From: Streptomyces sp. SLBN-31
Lineage (GTDB): Bacteria; Actinomycetota; Actinomycetes; Streptomycetales; Streptomycetaceae
Length of the DNA stretch: 64,000 bases
NCBI RefSeq assembly: GCF_006715395.1
Contig: NZ_VFNC01000001.1
Coordinates: 1,364,001 to 1,428,000, forward strand
Direction of reading: 5' to 3'
A program made the position numbers and the translations under genes. Position 1 is the first letter of the stretch, and the number at the start of each line of letters is the position of its first letter. The notes under the pieces are model-generated. The model was not told the origin of the DNA. It did not search any database and saw only the letters and a list, made by a program, of their open reading frames with translations. Positions 52,503 through 61,434 of the stretch are shown here, piece after piece.

Positions 52503-53186
52503 ATGCGTATTCCGGCGCACTCGGTGTGCACGGCCATCCGGGACGACATCGTGGCGGGTGTCTACGAGCGTGGTGGCCGTCTCACCGAGGAACTCCTCGC
52601 CCGCCGTTACGGCGTCTCGCGCGTCCCCGTCCGCGAGGCCCTGCGCACCCTGGAGGCCGAGGGCTTCGTGGTGACCCGCCGGCACGCGGGCGCGTGCGTG
52701 GCGGAACCGACCGAGCAGGAGGCCGCCGACCTGCTGGAGATGCGCATGCTGCTGGAGCCGCTGGGTGCCTCCCGGGCCGCCCAGCGACGCACCGAGGCCC
52801 ACCTCAAGGTCCTGCGCGGCCTGGTCAGGCTGGGCCAGGAGCGGGCCAGGAGGGGCGGCAGCGAGGATCTGCGCTCCCTGGGCGGCTGGTTCCACGAGAC
52901 GCTCGCCCAGGCCTCCGGCAGCCCCGCCCTGACCTCGATGCTGACCCAGCTGCGCCACAAGATCGCCTGGATGTACGCGGTGGACGCGCCGGCCAACCCC
53001 GTGGAGTCCTGGGCGGAGCACGGCGCGATCGTCGACGCCGTGGCCCGGGGCGACGCCGAACGCGCGCGGGCGATCACAAGCCTGCACACCGAGCGCTCGA
53101 CCGCCGCGCACCGGCTGCGGTTCGGCGGCGGGAACGGTGTGAGGAACTCGCAACATCCCGTAAACATGTCGAGCCTGCGGCATTAA
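52503..53186 (+). CDS. GntR-family transcriptional regulator (FCD type)
   Basis: 227 aa. Winged HTH at residues 5-70 (AIRDDIVAGVYERGGRLTEE, ARRYGVSRVPVREALRTLEA, VVTRRHAGACVAEPT), then an FCD-type helical domain (LLEMRMLLEPLGASRAAQRR, WFHETLAQASGSPALTSMLT, EHGAIVDAVARGDAERARAI) lacking some of the His ligands usual for metal binding. ATG 52503 with GGAGGTCGG upstream. It lies next to ptsH (convergent), but the targets are not evident. Confidence 0.9.
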   Translation: MRIPAHSVCTAIRDDIVAGVYERGGRLTEELLARRYGVSRVPVREALRTLEAEGFVVTRRHAGACVAEPTEQEAADLLEMRMLLEPLGASRAAQRRTEAHLKVLRGLVRLGQERARRGGSEDLRSLGGWFHETLAQASGSPALTSMLTQLRHKIAWMYAVDAPANPVESWAEHGAIVDAVARGDAERARAITSLHTERSTAAHRLRFGGGNGVRNSQHPVNMSSLRH

Positions 53187-53277
53187 CACGAGCGCCGTAT
53201 ACAAAGAGCAGGGAATTCGAGGGGGCTATTTCATGCTGTCCGCCGTCGTGAATTCCCGACCCCGGCACGGGAAATGC

Positions 53278-53311
53278 GAAGGGCCCGCCCAATAATTCGG
53301 ACGAGCCCTTC
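53278..53311 (-). terminator. Terminator of ptsH
   Basis: GAAGGGC (53278-53284) pairs with GCCCTTC (53305-53311) with inner partial pairing; 14 bases beyond the ptsH stop on the minus strand. Confidence 0.65.
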
Positions 53312-53324
53312 TGCGGTGCCGCGA

Positions 53325-53606
53325 TCAGACGGTCTCGGGAAGCTCCTCGAGCCCCTCGGAGACCAGCTTGGCCAGACGGTCGAGGGCGACGTCCGCGCCC
53401 TCGGCGTCGGAGGCGAGGACGATCTCCTCGCCACCCTGGGCGCCCAGACCCAGGACGGCCAGCATGGAGGCCGCGTTGACGGGGTTGCCGTCGGCCTTGG
53501 CGATCGTCACCGGGATACCTGCGGCCGTGGCGGCCCGGACGAAGATGGAAGCGGGGCGGGCGTGGAGGCCCTCGGCCCAGCCGACGTTGACGCGGCGCTC
53601 AGCCAT
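53325..53606 (-). CDS. ptsH: PTS phosphocarrier protein HPr
   Basis: 93-aa cytosolic phosphocarrier between enzyme I and sugar-specific EIIA. Active-site GLHARPASIF gives the phospho-His at about residue 15; NAASMLAVLGLGA provides the regulatory-site Ser near residue 46. C-terminus ends in an acidic helix. ATG 53606 (MAERRVNVGW) fits the family length; a longer frame to 53654 would cross the DasR site. A single ptsH copy with a DasR operator is what is known from S. coelicolor. Divergent from the acetyltransferase gene. Confidence 0.95.
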   Translation of the reverse strand: MAERRVNVGWAEGLHARPASIFVRAATAAGIPVTIAKADGNPVNAASMLAVLGLGAQGGEEIVLASDAEGADVALDRLAKLVSEGLEELPETV

Positions 53607-53629
53607 GTGATGCTGCCCTTCGGTGTTCA

Positions 53630-53645
53630 GGTTGTCTAGACCAGT
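53630..53645 (-). promoter_or_regulatory. DasR-responsive element (dre) upstream of ptsH
   Basis: Minus strand ACTGGTCTAGACAACC against consensus ACTGGTCTAGACCACT: 14 of 16 identical, centred 31 bp before the ATG. DasR control of ptsH is established in S. coelicolor. Confidence 0.85.
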
Positions 53646-53765
53646 TTCCCACAACGTGAAGAGTCTCCGGAGCGGTTCTCACGTTCCGTCCGGGGTGGAT
53701 GGTCGGGCCGCGGCCTCGGCCCGATCGACGTCCTCTTCGGTTCTGTCACAGACTGCCTCGCGCCG

Positions 53766-53788
53766 CTGTCGGACGCGAGCCGTACTCT
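53766..53788 (+). promoter_or_regulatory. Promoter of the acetyltransferase gene, weak RecA-NDp resemblance
   Basis: CTGTCGGAC, 8 bases, TACTCT, 7 bases, ATG. The -10 and spacing are perfect for TTGTCRGTG-N8-TANNNT; the -35 block matches at six of nine. Confidence 0.4.
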
Positions 53789-53795
53789 GGGGCCC

Positions 53796-56624
53796 ATGCA
53801 GACCACGCCGGACCGGCACGAGTACCCCGCCCATTGGGAGGCCGACGTGGTGCTGCGCGACGGCGGCACCGCGCGCATCCGCCCCATCACCGTCGATGAC
53901 GCAGATCGCCTGGTCAGCTTCTACGAGCAGGTCTCGGACGAGTCGAAGTACTACCGCTTCTTCGCGCCCTACCCTCGCCTGTCCGCCAAGGACGTCCACC
54001 GCTTCACGCACCACGACTTTGTGGACCGGGTGGGACTCGCGGCCACGGTCGGCGGCGAGTTCATCGCCACCGTACGCTATGACCGCATCGGCGCCGACGG
54101 AACGCCCGCGTCCGCGCCCGCCGACGAGGCCGAGGTGGCCTTCCTCGTCCAGGACGCCCACCAGGGCCGCGGCGTCGCCTCCGCCCTCCTCGAACACATC
54201 GCCGCCGTCGCCCGTGAGCGGGACATCCGCCGCTTCGCCGCCGAGGTGCTGCCCGCCAACACCAAGATGATCAAGGTGTTCACGGACGCCGGGTACACCC
54301 AGAAGCGCCACTTCGAGGACGGCGTCGTCCGCCTGGAGTTCGACCTCGAACCCACCGACCGCTCCCTCGCCGTGCAACGCGCGCGTGAGCAGCGCGCCGA
54401 GGGGCGTTCCGTACGGCGGCTGCTGGCACCCGGCTCCGTCGCCGTCGTCGGCGCCGGCCGCGCCCCCGGGGGAGTGGGCCGCAGCGTTCTCGACAACATC
54501 CGGGACGCCGGCTACGCGGGGCGCCTGTACGCCGTCAACGGCGCCTTCCCCGAGGACCTCAAGGAACTCGACGGTGTCCCCGCCCACCGCTCCGTGCGGG
54601 ACATCGACGGCCCCGTCGACCTCGCCGTCGTCGCCGTTCCCGCCGACCACGTCCCCCAGGTCGTCACCGAGTGCGGCGAGCACGGCGTCCAGGGACTCGT
54701 CGTGATCTCCGCCGGGTACGCCGAGAGCGGCCCCGAGGGACGCGAGCGCCAGCGCGAACTCGTCCGGCAAGCGCGCACGTACGGCATGCGGCTCATCGGC
54801 CCGAACGCCTTCGGCGTCATCAACACCTCCGAGCAGGTACGGCTCAACGCCTCCCTCGCCCCCCAGATGCCCCGCCCCGGCCGCATCGGCCTGTTCGCCC
54901 AGTCCGGCGCCATCGGCATCGCCCTGCTCTCCCGGCTGCACCGACGCGGCGGCGGCGTCACCGGCGTCACCGGCGTGTCCACCTTCGTCTCCTCCGGCAA
55001 CCGCGCCGACGTCTCCGGCAACGACCTCATCCAGTACTGGTACGACGACCCGGACACCGACGTCGTCCTGATGTACCTGGAGTCCATCGGCAACCCCCGC
55101 AAGTTCACCCGCCTCGCCCGGCGCACGGCGGCCGCCAAGCCGCTGGTCGTCGTGCAGGGTGCCGGTTCGGCACCGCAGGGCCACGCCGTACGCGCCACCC
55201 GGCTGCCGCACGCCACGGTCTCCGCGCTGCTCAGGCAGGCCGGCGTCATCCGCGTCGACACGATCACCGAACTGGTCGACGCCGGACTGCTGCTCGCCCG
55301 CCAGCCGCTGCCGGCCGGACCCCGGGTGGCGATCCTGGGCAACTCCGAGTCGCTCGGGCTGCTCACCTACGACGCCTGCCTCGCCGAGGACCTGAGGCCG
55401 CAGCGGCCGTTGGACCTGACCACCGAGGCCTCCGCCGCGGACTTCCACACGGCACTGCTGCACGCGCTGGAGGACGACTCCTGCGACGCGGTCGTGGTGA
55501 CGGCGATCCCGGCCATCGGGGAGGTCTCGCCCGGCGACGCGGAACTGGCCGAGGCGCTGCGGTCGGCCGCCCAGGCCGTCCCCGGCAAGCCCGTGCTGGT
55601 GGTCCACGTGGAGCTCGGCGGGCTCGCGCAAGCCCTGTCCGCCGCGGCGAGCACCGCACCCCAGACCGGTTCGAGCACCCCCTCCGGCGCCCGGCTGCGC
55701 CCCTCGCAGATGCTGCCCCCCACGACCCAGGCGGCCCCCGCCGCGAGCGCCCCCGCGGAATCCCGCCTCATCCCCGCCTATCCCGCCGCCGAGCGCGCCG
55801 TACGGGCCCTCGCCGAAGCCGTGAACTACGCCCGGTGGCGGCGCGAGGCCGTCGAGCCCGGCAGGGTGCCCGAGTACGAGGACATCGACGAGAAGGGAGC
55901 CGCCGAGCAGATCGACGGCCTGCTCGCGCGCGGGCAGGGCCTCACCCTCGGCACCGAGGAGACCCACCAGCTCCTCGGGCGGTACGGCATCGACGTACGC
56001 AGGGCCGTCCCCGCCTTCACCCCGGACGACGCGGTCCGGGCCGCCGACGGCATCGGCTACCCCGTCGCCCTCAAGGCCACCGCCCCGCACCTGCGCCACC
56101 GCGCCGACCTCGGCGGCGTACGCCTCGATCTCGCGGACGAGGAACAACTGCGCCGCGCGTACGCCGAGTTGACGGAGCTGTTCGGCGAGCCGGAGGAGCT
56201 CCGGCCGGTGGTGCAGGCCATGGCGCCACGCGGCGTGGACACCATCGTGCGGGCCGTCATCGACCCGGCGGCCGGGGCCGTGGTCTCCTTCGGCCTGGCC
56301 GGACCGGCCTCCCAGCTGCTCGGCGACATGGCTCACCGGCTGGTCCCGGTCACCGACCGGGAGGCGGCCTCCCTGGTCCGGTCGATCCGGACGGCACCCC
56401 TGCTGTTCGGCTGGCGCGGCTCGACCCCCGTCGACACGCCTGCGCTGGAGGAACTGCTGCTGCGGGTGTCACGGCTGGTCGACGACCACCCCGAGGTCGT
56501 CGCGGTCAGTCTGGAGCCGGTCGTCGTCGCCCCCCGTGGCCTGAGCGTTCTCGGCGCCTCCGTCCGGCTGGCGCCCCCGCCCGCCCGGGACGACCTCGGC
56601 CCGCGCACGCTCCCCGTCTACTGA
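53796..56624 (+). CDS. pat: Protein lysine acetyltransferase: GNAT domain fused to ADP-forming acyl-CoA synthetase-like domains
   Basis: 942 aa. Residues about 15-180 form a GNAT domain (acetyl-CoA loop VQDAHQGRGVASALLEHIAA, about 125-144). Residues about 205-335 are a CoA-binding Rossmann fold (SVAVVGAGRAPGGVGRSVLD); about 350-600 a succinyl-CoA-ligase-like region (IGLFAQSGAIGIALLSRLHR; note that the phospho-His is not apparent); about 700-930 an ATP-grasp fold (LGRYGIDVRRAVPAFTPDDA, YPVALKATAPHLRHRADLGG). This is the architecture of the streptomycete PatA-type enzymes, which acetylate acyl-CoA synthetases. A Pro/Ala/Ser-rich insert divides the synthetase part. Leaderless start. Confidence 0.9.
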   Translation: MQTTPDRHEYPAHWEADVVLRDGGTARIRPITVDDADRLVSFYEQVSDESKYYRFFAPYPRLSAKDVHRFTHHDFVDRVGLAATVGGEFIATVRYDRIGADGTPASAPADEAEVAFLVQDAHQGRGVASALLEHIAAVARERDIRRFAAEVLPANTKMIKVFTDAGYTQKRHFEDGVVRLEFDLEPTDRSLAVQRAREQRAEGRSVRRLLAPGSVAVVGAGRAPGGVGRSVLDNIRDAGYAGRLYAVNGAFPEDLKELDGVPAHRSVRDIDGPVDLAVVAVPADHVPQVVTECGEHGVQGLVVISAGYAESGPEGRERQRELVRQARTYGMRLIGPNAFGVINTSEQVRLNASLAPQMPRPGRIGLFAQSGAIGIALLSRLHRRGGGVTGVTGVSTFVSSGNRADVSGNDLIQYWYDDPDTDVVLMYLESIGNPRKFTRLARRTAAAKPLVVVQGAGSAPQGHAVRATRLPHATVSALLRQAGVIRVDTITELVDAGLLLARQPLPAGPRVAILGNSESLGLLTYDACLAEDLRPQRPLDLTTEASAADFHTALLHALEDDSCDAVVVTAIPAIGEVSPGDAELAEALRSAAQAVPGKPVLVVHVELGGLAQALSAAASTAPQTGSSTPSGARLRPSQMLPPTTQAAPAASAPAESRLIPAYPAAERAVRALAEAVNYARWRREAVEPGRVPEYEDIDEKGAAEQIDGLLARGQGLTLGTEETHQLLGRYGIDVRRAVPAFTPDDAVRAADGIGYPVALKATAPHLRHRADLGGVRLDLADEEQLRRAYAELTELFGEPEELRPVVQAMAPRGVDTIVRAVIDPAAGAVVSFGLAGPASQLLGDMAHRLVPVTDREAASLVRSIRTAPLLFGWRGSTPVDTPALEELLLRVSRLVDDHPEVVAVSLEPVVVAPRGLSVLGASVRLAPPPARDDLGPRTLPVY

Positions 56625-56674
56625 GACGTGCATCCGGACGGCCTGAGCGGTGCCTCGCAGCCGACGCGCCACCG

Positions 56675-56680
56675 TAGGAT
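56675..56680 (+). promoter_or_regulatory. -10-like hexamer upstream of the DUF5998 gene
   Basis: TAGGAT ends 7 bases before ATG 56688; no ribosome site. Confidence 0.5.
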
Positions 56681-56687
56681 GGACGTC

Positions 56688-57275
56688 ATGGCCAAGACCA
56701 GTACGACGACCCAGGGGCTGCGTGCGGCGATCGAGCGCAGCGGCTACTACCCGGCCCTCGTGGCCGACGCGGTGGAGGCCGCCGTGGGCGGCGAGCCCAT
56801 CCGGTCGTACCTGGTCCACCAGGAGACGACGTTCGACCAGAACGAGGTCCGGCGGCACGTCACCGTGCTGGTCCTCACCGGCAACCGCTTCATCGTCAGC
56901 CACACCGACGAGCAGGCCGCCGACAGCACCTCCCCGACCCCGTACGCGACGACGTCCACCGAGTCCGTGAAGCTCGGCCGGATCTCCTCGGTCGTGGTCA
57001 GCCGCGTGGTCGCCAACCCGGAGCAGTACACGCCGGGCACCCTGCCCCGCGAGGTCGTCCTCACCATCGGCTGGGGCGCCGTCTCCCGCATCGACCTCGA
57101 ACCCGCTGCCTGCGGCGACCCCAACTGCGAGGCCGATCACGGCTACACGGGCAACTCCACCGCCGACGACCTCAGCCTGCGCGTCAGCGAGGCCGGCGAC
57201 GGCCCGGAGACGGTGCGCCAGGCGCTCGCCTTTGCCCAGTCCCTCTCCGAGGCGACTGCGGACACCACCCGCTGA
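56688..57275 (+). CDS. Conserved actinobacterial protein (DUF5998-like)
   Basis: Function unknown. 195 aa, soluble. GLRAAIERSGYYPALVADAV (about 10-29), a beta-rich middle (IRSYLVHQETTFDQNEVRRH, VTVLVLTGNRFIVSHTDEQ) and a CGDPNCEADHGYTGN motif (about 145-159) whose two Cys and His may bind metal. Its stop overlaps the next ATG (TGATG), so it is co-translated with the phosphodiesterase. Leaderless by spacing. Confidence 0.85.
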   Translation: MAKTSTTTQGLRAAIERSGYYPALVADAVEAAVGGEPIRSYLVHQETTFDQNEVRRHVTVLVLTGNRFIVSHTDEQAADSTSPTPYATTSTESVKLGRISSVVVSRVVANPEQYTPGTLPREVVLTIGWGAVSRIDLEPAACGDPNCEADHGYTGNSTADDLSLRVSEAGDGPETVRQALAFAQSLSEATADTTR

Positions 57276-58519
57276 TGGCCCACCCGCCGCGCCCCGCCGC
57301 CCATGACCGGGGGCGCTCCGCGCCCACACCTCCTGATTCTCCCTGGGACGCCCACCCCGAACCCCTCTCCGTCGCCTCCGCGCCCCTGCCCGAGTACGGC
57401 AGCGGCTCCCTCGCCGACCTGCTGCCCACCCTGGCCGCAGGAATGGGCGTACCGGACACGACGGCCGCGATCACCGAACTGGTCCCCGCCGACCGCAACT
57501 GCGTGTTCCTGGTCGACGGCCTGGGCTGGGAACAGCTCAAGCGCCACGCGGAGGAGGCGCCCTTCATGACCTCGCTGCTCGGCAGCTCGCGCGGTGGCAC
57601 CGGCCGCCCCCTGACCACCGGCTACCCGGCGACCACCGCGACCTCCCTCGCCTCCGTCGGCACCGGCCTGCCCCCGGGCGCGCACGGCCTGCCCGGCTAC
57701 ACCGCGCGCAACCCGGAGACCGGCGAGCTGATGAACCAGCTGCGCTGGCAGCCGTGGACACCGCCGCAGGCCTGGCAGCCGTACCCGACGATCTTCCAGC
57801 TCGCCCACCGGGCCGGCGTGCACGCGGCCCAGGTGTCCTCCCCGACCTTCGAGAACACCCCGCTGACCAAGGTCGCGCTCAGCGGCGGAACGTTCCACGG
57901 GCGGCTGTCCGGCGAGGACCGCATGGACCTCGCCGCCGAGCAGCTCGCCGCCGGCGACCGCTCCCTGGTCTACACGTACTACGCCGAACTCGACGGCGCC
58001 GGACACCGCTACGGCGTCGACTCCGACACCTGGCGCGGCCAGCTCATGCACGTCGACCGGCTCGTCCAGCGGCTGGCCGAGCAACTCCCGCCGCGCACCG
58101 CGCTGTACGTCACCGCCGACCACGGCATGATCGACGTGCCCTTCGACGAGGAGCACCGCATCGACTTCGACGAGGACTGGGAACTGCGCGCCGGGGTCGC
58201 CCTGTTGGGCGGCGAGGGCCGGGCCCGTCACGTCTACGCCGTCCCCGGCGCCGAGAACGATGTGCTGACGTGCTGGCGCGAGGTGCTCGGCGAGCAGTTC
58301 TGGGTGGCCTCGCGGGAGGAGGCGATCGCGGCGGGCTGGTTCGGCCCGCACATCGACGACCGCGTCCGCGCCCGCATCGGCGACGTCGTGGCGGCCGCCC
58401 GCGACGACGTCCTCATCATCGCCTCCGAGCGGGAGCCGAAGGAGTCGGCGATGGTCGGCAACCACGGCTCGATGACCCCTGCCGAACAGTTGGTCCCGCT
58501 GCTCGAAGTACGCTCCTGA
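57275..58519 (+). CDS. Alkaline phosphatase superfamily protein (nucleotide pyrophosphatase/phosphodiesterase type)
   Basis: 414 aa, no signal peptide, so probably cytosolic. Zinc-dependent phosphoesterase core: CVFLVDGLGWEQLKRH (metal Asp, about 75-90), GYPATTATSLASVGTGLPPG with the nucleophile Thr (about 114-133), GAHGLPGYTARN, YAELDGAGHRYG (Asp/His ligands, about 236-247), VTADHGMIDVP (about 285-295) and a final NHGSMTPAEQLVPLL His ligand. Substrate unknown. It starts inside the stop of the preceding gene and is followed by tdk after 52 bases, so likely one operon of three. Confidence 0.9.
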   Translation: MAHPPRPAAHDRGRSAPTPPDSPWDAHPEPLSVASAPLPEYGSGSLADLLPTLAAGMGVPDTTAAITELVPADRNCVFLVDGLGWEQLKRHAEEAPFMTSLLGSSRGGTGRPLTTGYPATTATSLASVGTGLPPGAHGLPGYTARNPETGELMNQLRWQPWTPPQAWQPYPTIFQLAHRAGVHAAQVSSPTFENTPLTKVALSGGTFHGRLSGEDRMDLAAEQLAAGDRSLVYTYYAELDGAGHRYGVDSDTWRGQLMHVDRLVQRLAEQLPPRTALYVTADHGMIDVPFDEEHRIDFDEDWELRAGVALLGGEGRARHVYAVPGAENDVLTCWREVLGEQFWVASREEAIAAGWFGPHIDDRVRARIGDVVAAARDDVLIIASEREPKESAMVGNHGSMTPAEQLVPLLEVRS

Positions 58520-58571
58520 AGCGCTGCCCGTCCTCCTGCCGATCCGTCCGCCGAAAGGTGCTCGACCTTCC

Positions 58572-59219
58572 ATGCCCGAGCTGGTGTTCTTCTCCGGAAC
58601 GATGGACTGCGGGAAGTCCACGCTGGCTCTGCAGATAGAGCACAACCGTTCGGCGCGTGGCCTGGCGGGCATGATCTTCACGCGTGACGACCGCGCCGGC
58701 GAGGGCAAGCTCTCCTCGCGGCTCGGCCTGGTCACCGACGCGGTGGAGGTCGAGGACGGCCAGGACCTCTACGCCCATCTCGTCGACCACCTCTCGCAGG
58801 GCGGCCGCGCGGACTACGTCATCGCCGACGAGGCACAGTTCCTCGCCCCGGAGCAGATCGACCAGCTCGCCCGCGTCGTCGACGACCTGGGCCTGGACGT
58901 CTACGCCTTCGGCATCACGACCGACTTCCGCTCCAAGCTGTTCCCCGGCTCCCAGCGCCTGGTCGAACTGGCCGACCGCGTCGAGGTGTTGCAGGTCGAG
59001 GCGCTGTGCTGGTGCGGCGCCCGCGCCACCCACAACGCCCGCACCATAGGCGGCGAGATGGTCGTCGAGGGCGCCCAGGTGGTCGTCGGCGACGTCAACC
59101 AGGCCGAGGCCGTCGGCTACGAGGTCCTGTGCCGCCGTCACCACCGCCGCCGCATGACGGCGGCCACGGCCCGGGCGGCGGCGCTGTCCCCGGACGTGCT
59201 GCCGGTCTCCCCGGCCTGA
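58572..59219 (+). CDS. tdk: Thymidine kinase
   Basis: Salvage enzyme phosphorylating thymidine/deoxyuridine. 215 aa, type II. P-loop FFSGTMDCGKSTLALQ (about 6-21), DEAQFLAPEQIDQL (catalytic Glu, about 90-103), FGITTDFRSKLFPGS (lasso region), then the zinc-site residues CWCGARATHNAR and a late Cys/His group CRRHHRRR. An insertion TRDDRAGEGKLSSRLGLV is typical of actinobacterial members. Downstream of, and probably co-transcribed with, the phosphodiesterase gene. Confidence 0.94.
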   Translation: MPELVFFSGTMDCGKSTLALQIEHNRSARGLAGMIFTRDDRAGEGKLSSRLGLVTDAVEVEDGQDLYAHLVDHLSQGGRADYVIADEAQFLAPEQIDQLARVVDDLGLDVYAFGITTDFRSKLFPGSQRLVELADRVEVLQVEALCWCGARATHNARTIGGEMVVEGAQVVVGDVNQAEAVGYEVLCRRHHRRRMTAATARAAALSPDVLPVSPA

Positions 59220-59237
59220 CCCGGCCGCCTCCGCGGC

Positions 59238-60041
59238 TCAGCGGGGGCTCTGGATCAGGGAGAACAGCGCTCCCTCCGGGTCCGCCACCGTCGCCACCCG
59301 CCCGTGGGCGCTGTCCTTCGGCGGCTTGAGGACGTGCCCGCCGAGCTCGACCAGCCGCGTGGCCGCCTCGTCCGCGTCCGCCACCTCGAAGTACGTCATC
59401 CAGTGCGGACCCCGGTCCCGGGGGAGTGCGTTGCCGACGCCGTGCAGGCCGGCGACCGGGCGGCCGTCGATGTACAGGGTGACGTAGTCGAAGTCGGCGG
59501 AGACGACTTTCCTCTCCTCGTAGCCGAAGACCATCTCGTAGAACTTGGCCACACCGGCCGTCTCATAGGTGACCAGTTCGTTCCACGTGGGGGTGCCGGG
59601 CACGTCGGTGAGGGCCGTGCCGCCGTGGGCGGCGCCCTGCCAGATCCCGAAGACCGCGCCGGAGGGGTCCGAGCCGATCGCCAGCCGGCCCGCGTCGGCC
59701 GCGTCGAGCGGGCCCACCCCGACCGTGCCGCCGCACAGCCGTACCGTCTCCGCGGTCAGGTCCACGTCGTCCGAGGCGAGATACGGCGTCCAGGCGATGG
59801 GGAGTTGGCGGTCCGGGGGCAGCTGGCCGATGCCGGCGACCTCGTAGCCGTCCAGCAGGGCCCGCACGTGGGGGCCGAGCTGGTGCGGGCTCGGTTCGAA
59901 CTCCCAGCCGAACAGCGCCCCGTAGAACTCCTCGGTCGCCGTCAGCCCGTGCACCATCAGACTCACCCCGCAGGGCGTACCCGGTCTGTGTCCGGCCCGC
60001 TCTTCGCCGTTCGGGCCGGCCGACTCCCGTGCCTCCGTCAT
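59238..60041 (-). CDS. VOC (glyoxalase/bleomycin-resistance fold) protein, two-domain
   Basis: 267 aa made of two VOC halves: residues about 25-130 (CGVSLMVHGLTATEEFYGAL, LFGWEFEPSPHQLG) and about 145-265 (TWNELVTYETAGVAKFYEMV, FGYEERKV, DPEGALFSLIQ). Tandem VOC proteins serve as dioxygenases, glyoxalases or drug binders; no metal-ligand set decisive for one function was recognised. ATG 60041 is used; GTG 60047 six bases upstream is equally plausible with GAGGAG before it. Convergent with tdk, stops 18 bases apart. Confidence 0.85.
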   Translation of the reverse strand: MTEARESAGPNGEERAGHRPGTPCGVSLMVHGLTATEEFYGALFGWEFEPSPHQLGPHVRALLDGYEVAGIGQLPPDRQLPIAWTPYLASDDVDLTAETVRLCGGTVGVGPLDAADAGRLAIGSDPSGAVFGIWQGAAHGGTALTDVPGTPTWNELVTYETAGVAKFYEMVFGYEERKVVSADFDYVTLYIDGRPVAGLHGVGNALPRDRGPHWMTYFEVADADEAATRLVELGGHVLKPPKDSAHGRVATVADPEGALFSLIQSPR

Positions 60042-60338
60042 CGTCACTCTCTCCTCGACCCCTCGCGGTGGCCGTGTCGCGTCCGCTTACCGGATCCCCG
60101 TGCCGATGCTCGCACCACCCGCGGTGCCGCGCGCCGCGGGCGCGCTCGCCACGCCGAGCCCCGTGTCCGGAGCATGCCGGGTGTGCGGTTTCCCGTCCGT
60201 TTCCGCGCGGTGCCGACGGATGTCGATCCGTTGCACAGCATGTGCCCGAACCCGTACGCCTCGTGATCGGGCCTGCCCGGCGGAGCAGAGTAGCCGGACA
60301 TGGACGATGCGGCCACCCCGTGCGCGAGGATGGTGGCC

Positions 60339-61178
60339 ATGAACGCCATCATCTCCGCTTCCGAACTCGCGAGCGACCTCGCGGGCGGCACCCCGCCCGT
60401 CCTGCTCGACGTCCGCTGGCAGCTGAGCCTCGCCAAGGCGCCCTTCGACGGGCGTGCCGAGTACGCGGCCGGGCACATCCCCGGCGCCGTGTACGTCGAC
60501 CTGGACTCGGAGCTGGCCGCCGCGCCCGACGAGCGCGGCCGGCACCCGCTGCCCGACCTCGACGTCTTCGGCGCCGCCATGCGCCGGGCAGGTGTCTCCA
60601 CGGGGACGCCGGTGGTCGTGTACGACGGCGGGCTGGGCTGGGCGGCGGCTCGCGCCTGGTGGTTGCTGCGCTGGACGGGTCACCCGGACGTGCGGGTCCT
60701 CGACGGCGGGTTGCCGACGTGGGAGGGCGACCTGGAGACGGCCGTGCCGACACCCGCGGCGGGTGACTTCGTGCCGGTGCCGGGTGCCATGGGGCTGCTG
60801 GACGCCGACGGCGCTGCGGCGCTGGCGCGTTCGGGGGTGCTTTTCGACGCACGGGCGGGGGAGCGGTACCGGGGCGAGGTGGAGCCGATCGACCGGATCG
60901 GCGGGCACATCCCGGGGGCGGTGTCGGCGCCGACGAACGAGAACGTCGGTACGGACGGGCGATTCCTGCCCGCAGAGCAGCTGGCCGAACGGTTCAAGTC
61001 CCTCGGCGCGGGCGGCGGTTCGGACGTCGGCGTGTACTGCGGCTCGGGCGTCTCGGCGGCGCACGAGGTGCTGGCGCTGGCGGTGGCGGGCATTCCGGCG
61101 GCGCTGTACGTCGGGTCGTGGTCGGAGTGGTCGTCCGACCCGAACCGACCGGTCGCCGTGGGGCCCGACCCGCAGTAG
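60339..61178 (+). CDS. Sulfurtransferase, two-domain rhodanese
   Basis: Transfers sulfane sulfur from thiosulfate or 3-mercaptopyruvate to cyanide or other thiols. 279 aa, two rhodanese domains: an inactive N-terminal one (VLLDVRWQLSLAKAPFDGRA, GHIPGAVYVDLDSELAA) and a C-terminal one with the active-site CGSGVSAAHE (Cys about 235), preceded by the rhodanese sequence RIGGHIPGAVSAP. The loop CGSGVSA is closer to mercaptopyruvate-type than to the classical CRKGVTA (inference). ATG 60339 with GAGGATGG upstream. Confidence 0.93.
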   Translation: MNAIISASELASDLAGGTPPVLLDVRWQLSLAKAPFDGRAEYAAGHIPGAVYVDLDSELAAAPDERGRHPLPDLDVFGAAMRRAGVSTGTPVVVYDGGLGWAAARAWWLLRWTGHPDVRVLDGGLPTWEGDLETAVPTPAAGDFVPVPGAMGLLDADGAAALARSGVLFDARAGERYRGEVEPIDRIGGHIPGAVSAPTNENVGTDGRFLPAEQLAERFKSLGAGGGSDVGVYCGSGVSAAHEVLALAVAGIPAALYVGSWSEWSSDPNRPVAVGPDPQ

Positions 61179-61188
61179 TACGCGCGAA

Positions 61189-61215
61189 GAGGCCCGCACC
61201 GTCGCCGGTGCGGGC
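61189..61215 (+). terminator. Terminator copy 1 after the rhodanese gene
   Basis: GCCCGCACCG and CGGTGCGGGC stem with TCGC loop, 11 bases beyond the stop. A 27-base identical copy recurs at 61367. Confidence 0.75.
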
Positions 61216-61366
61216 ATCGGCCGGCCGGCAGCCCGTGGCGGCTGTCGCCGGCGTCACGCCGTCACGGCCCTGAGCACCGGCACGGCCTGTCATCGGGCCC
61301 GATTGTTCAGTGGCCCGTGGCAGCCCTTCGGCGGTGGGTGCGAATCGCTTGCCCATGCGATACGCC

Positions 61367-61396
61367 GAGGCCCGCACCGTCGCCGGTGCGGGCCTC
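61367..61396. terminator. Terminator copy 2, facing sepH
   Basis: 13-bp perfect stem GAGGCCCGCACCG (61367-61379) with 61384-61396, TCGC loop, TTGT follows. Serves the plus strand and probably also sepH (stop 61435) on the minus strand. Confidence 0.8.
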
Positions 61397-61434
61397 TTGT
61401 CATGCCGAGCCGGCGTCAACCGCCGTACGCCCGG

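Noticed and set aside
53679..56336. 885-codon open frame antisense to the acetyltransferase gene
   Set aside because: Shadow frame; the plus strand encodes clear GNAT, CoA-binding and ATP-grasp motifs.
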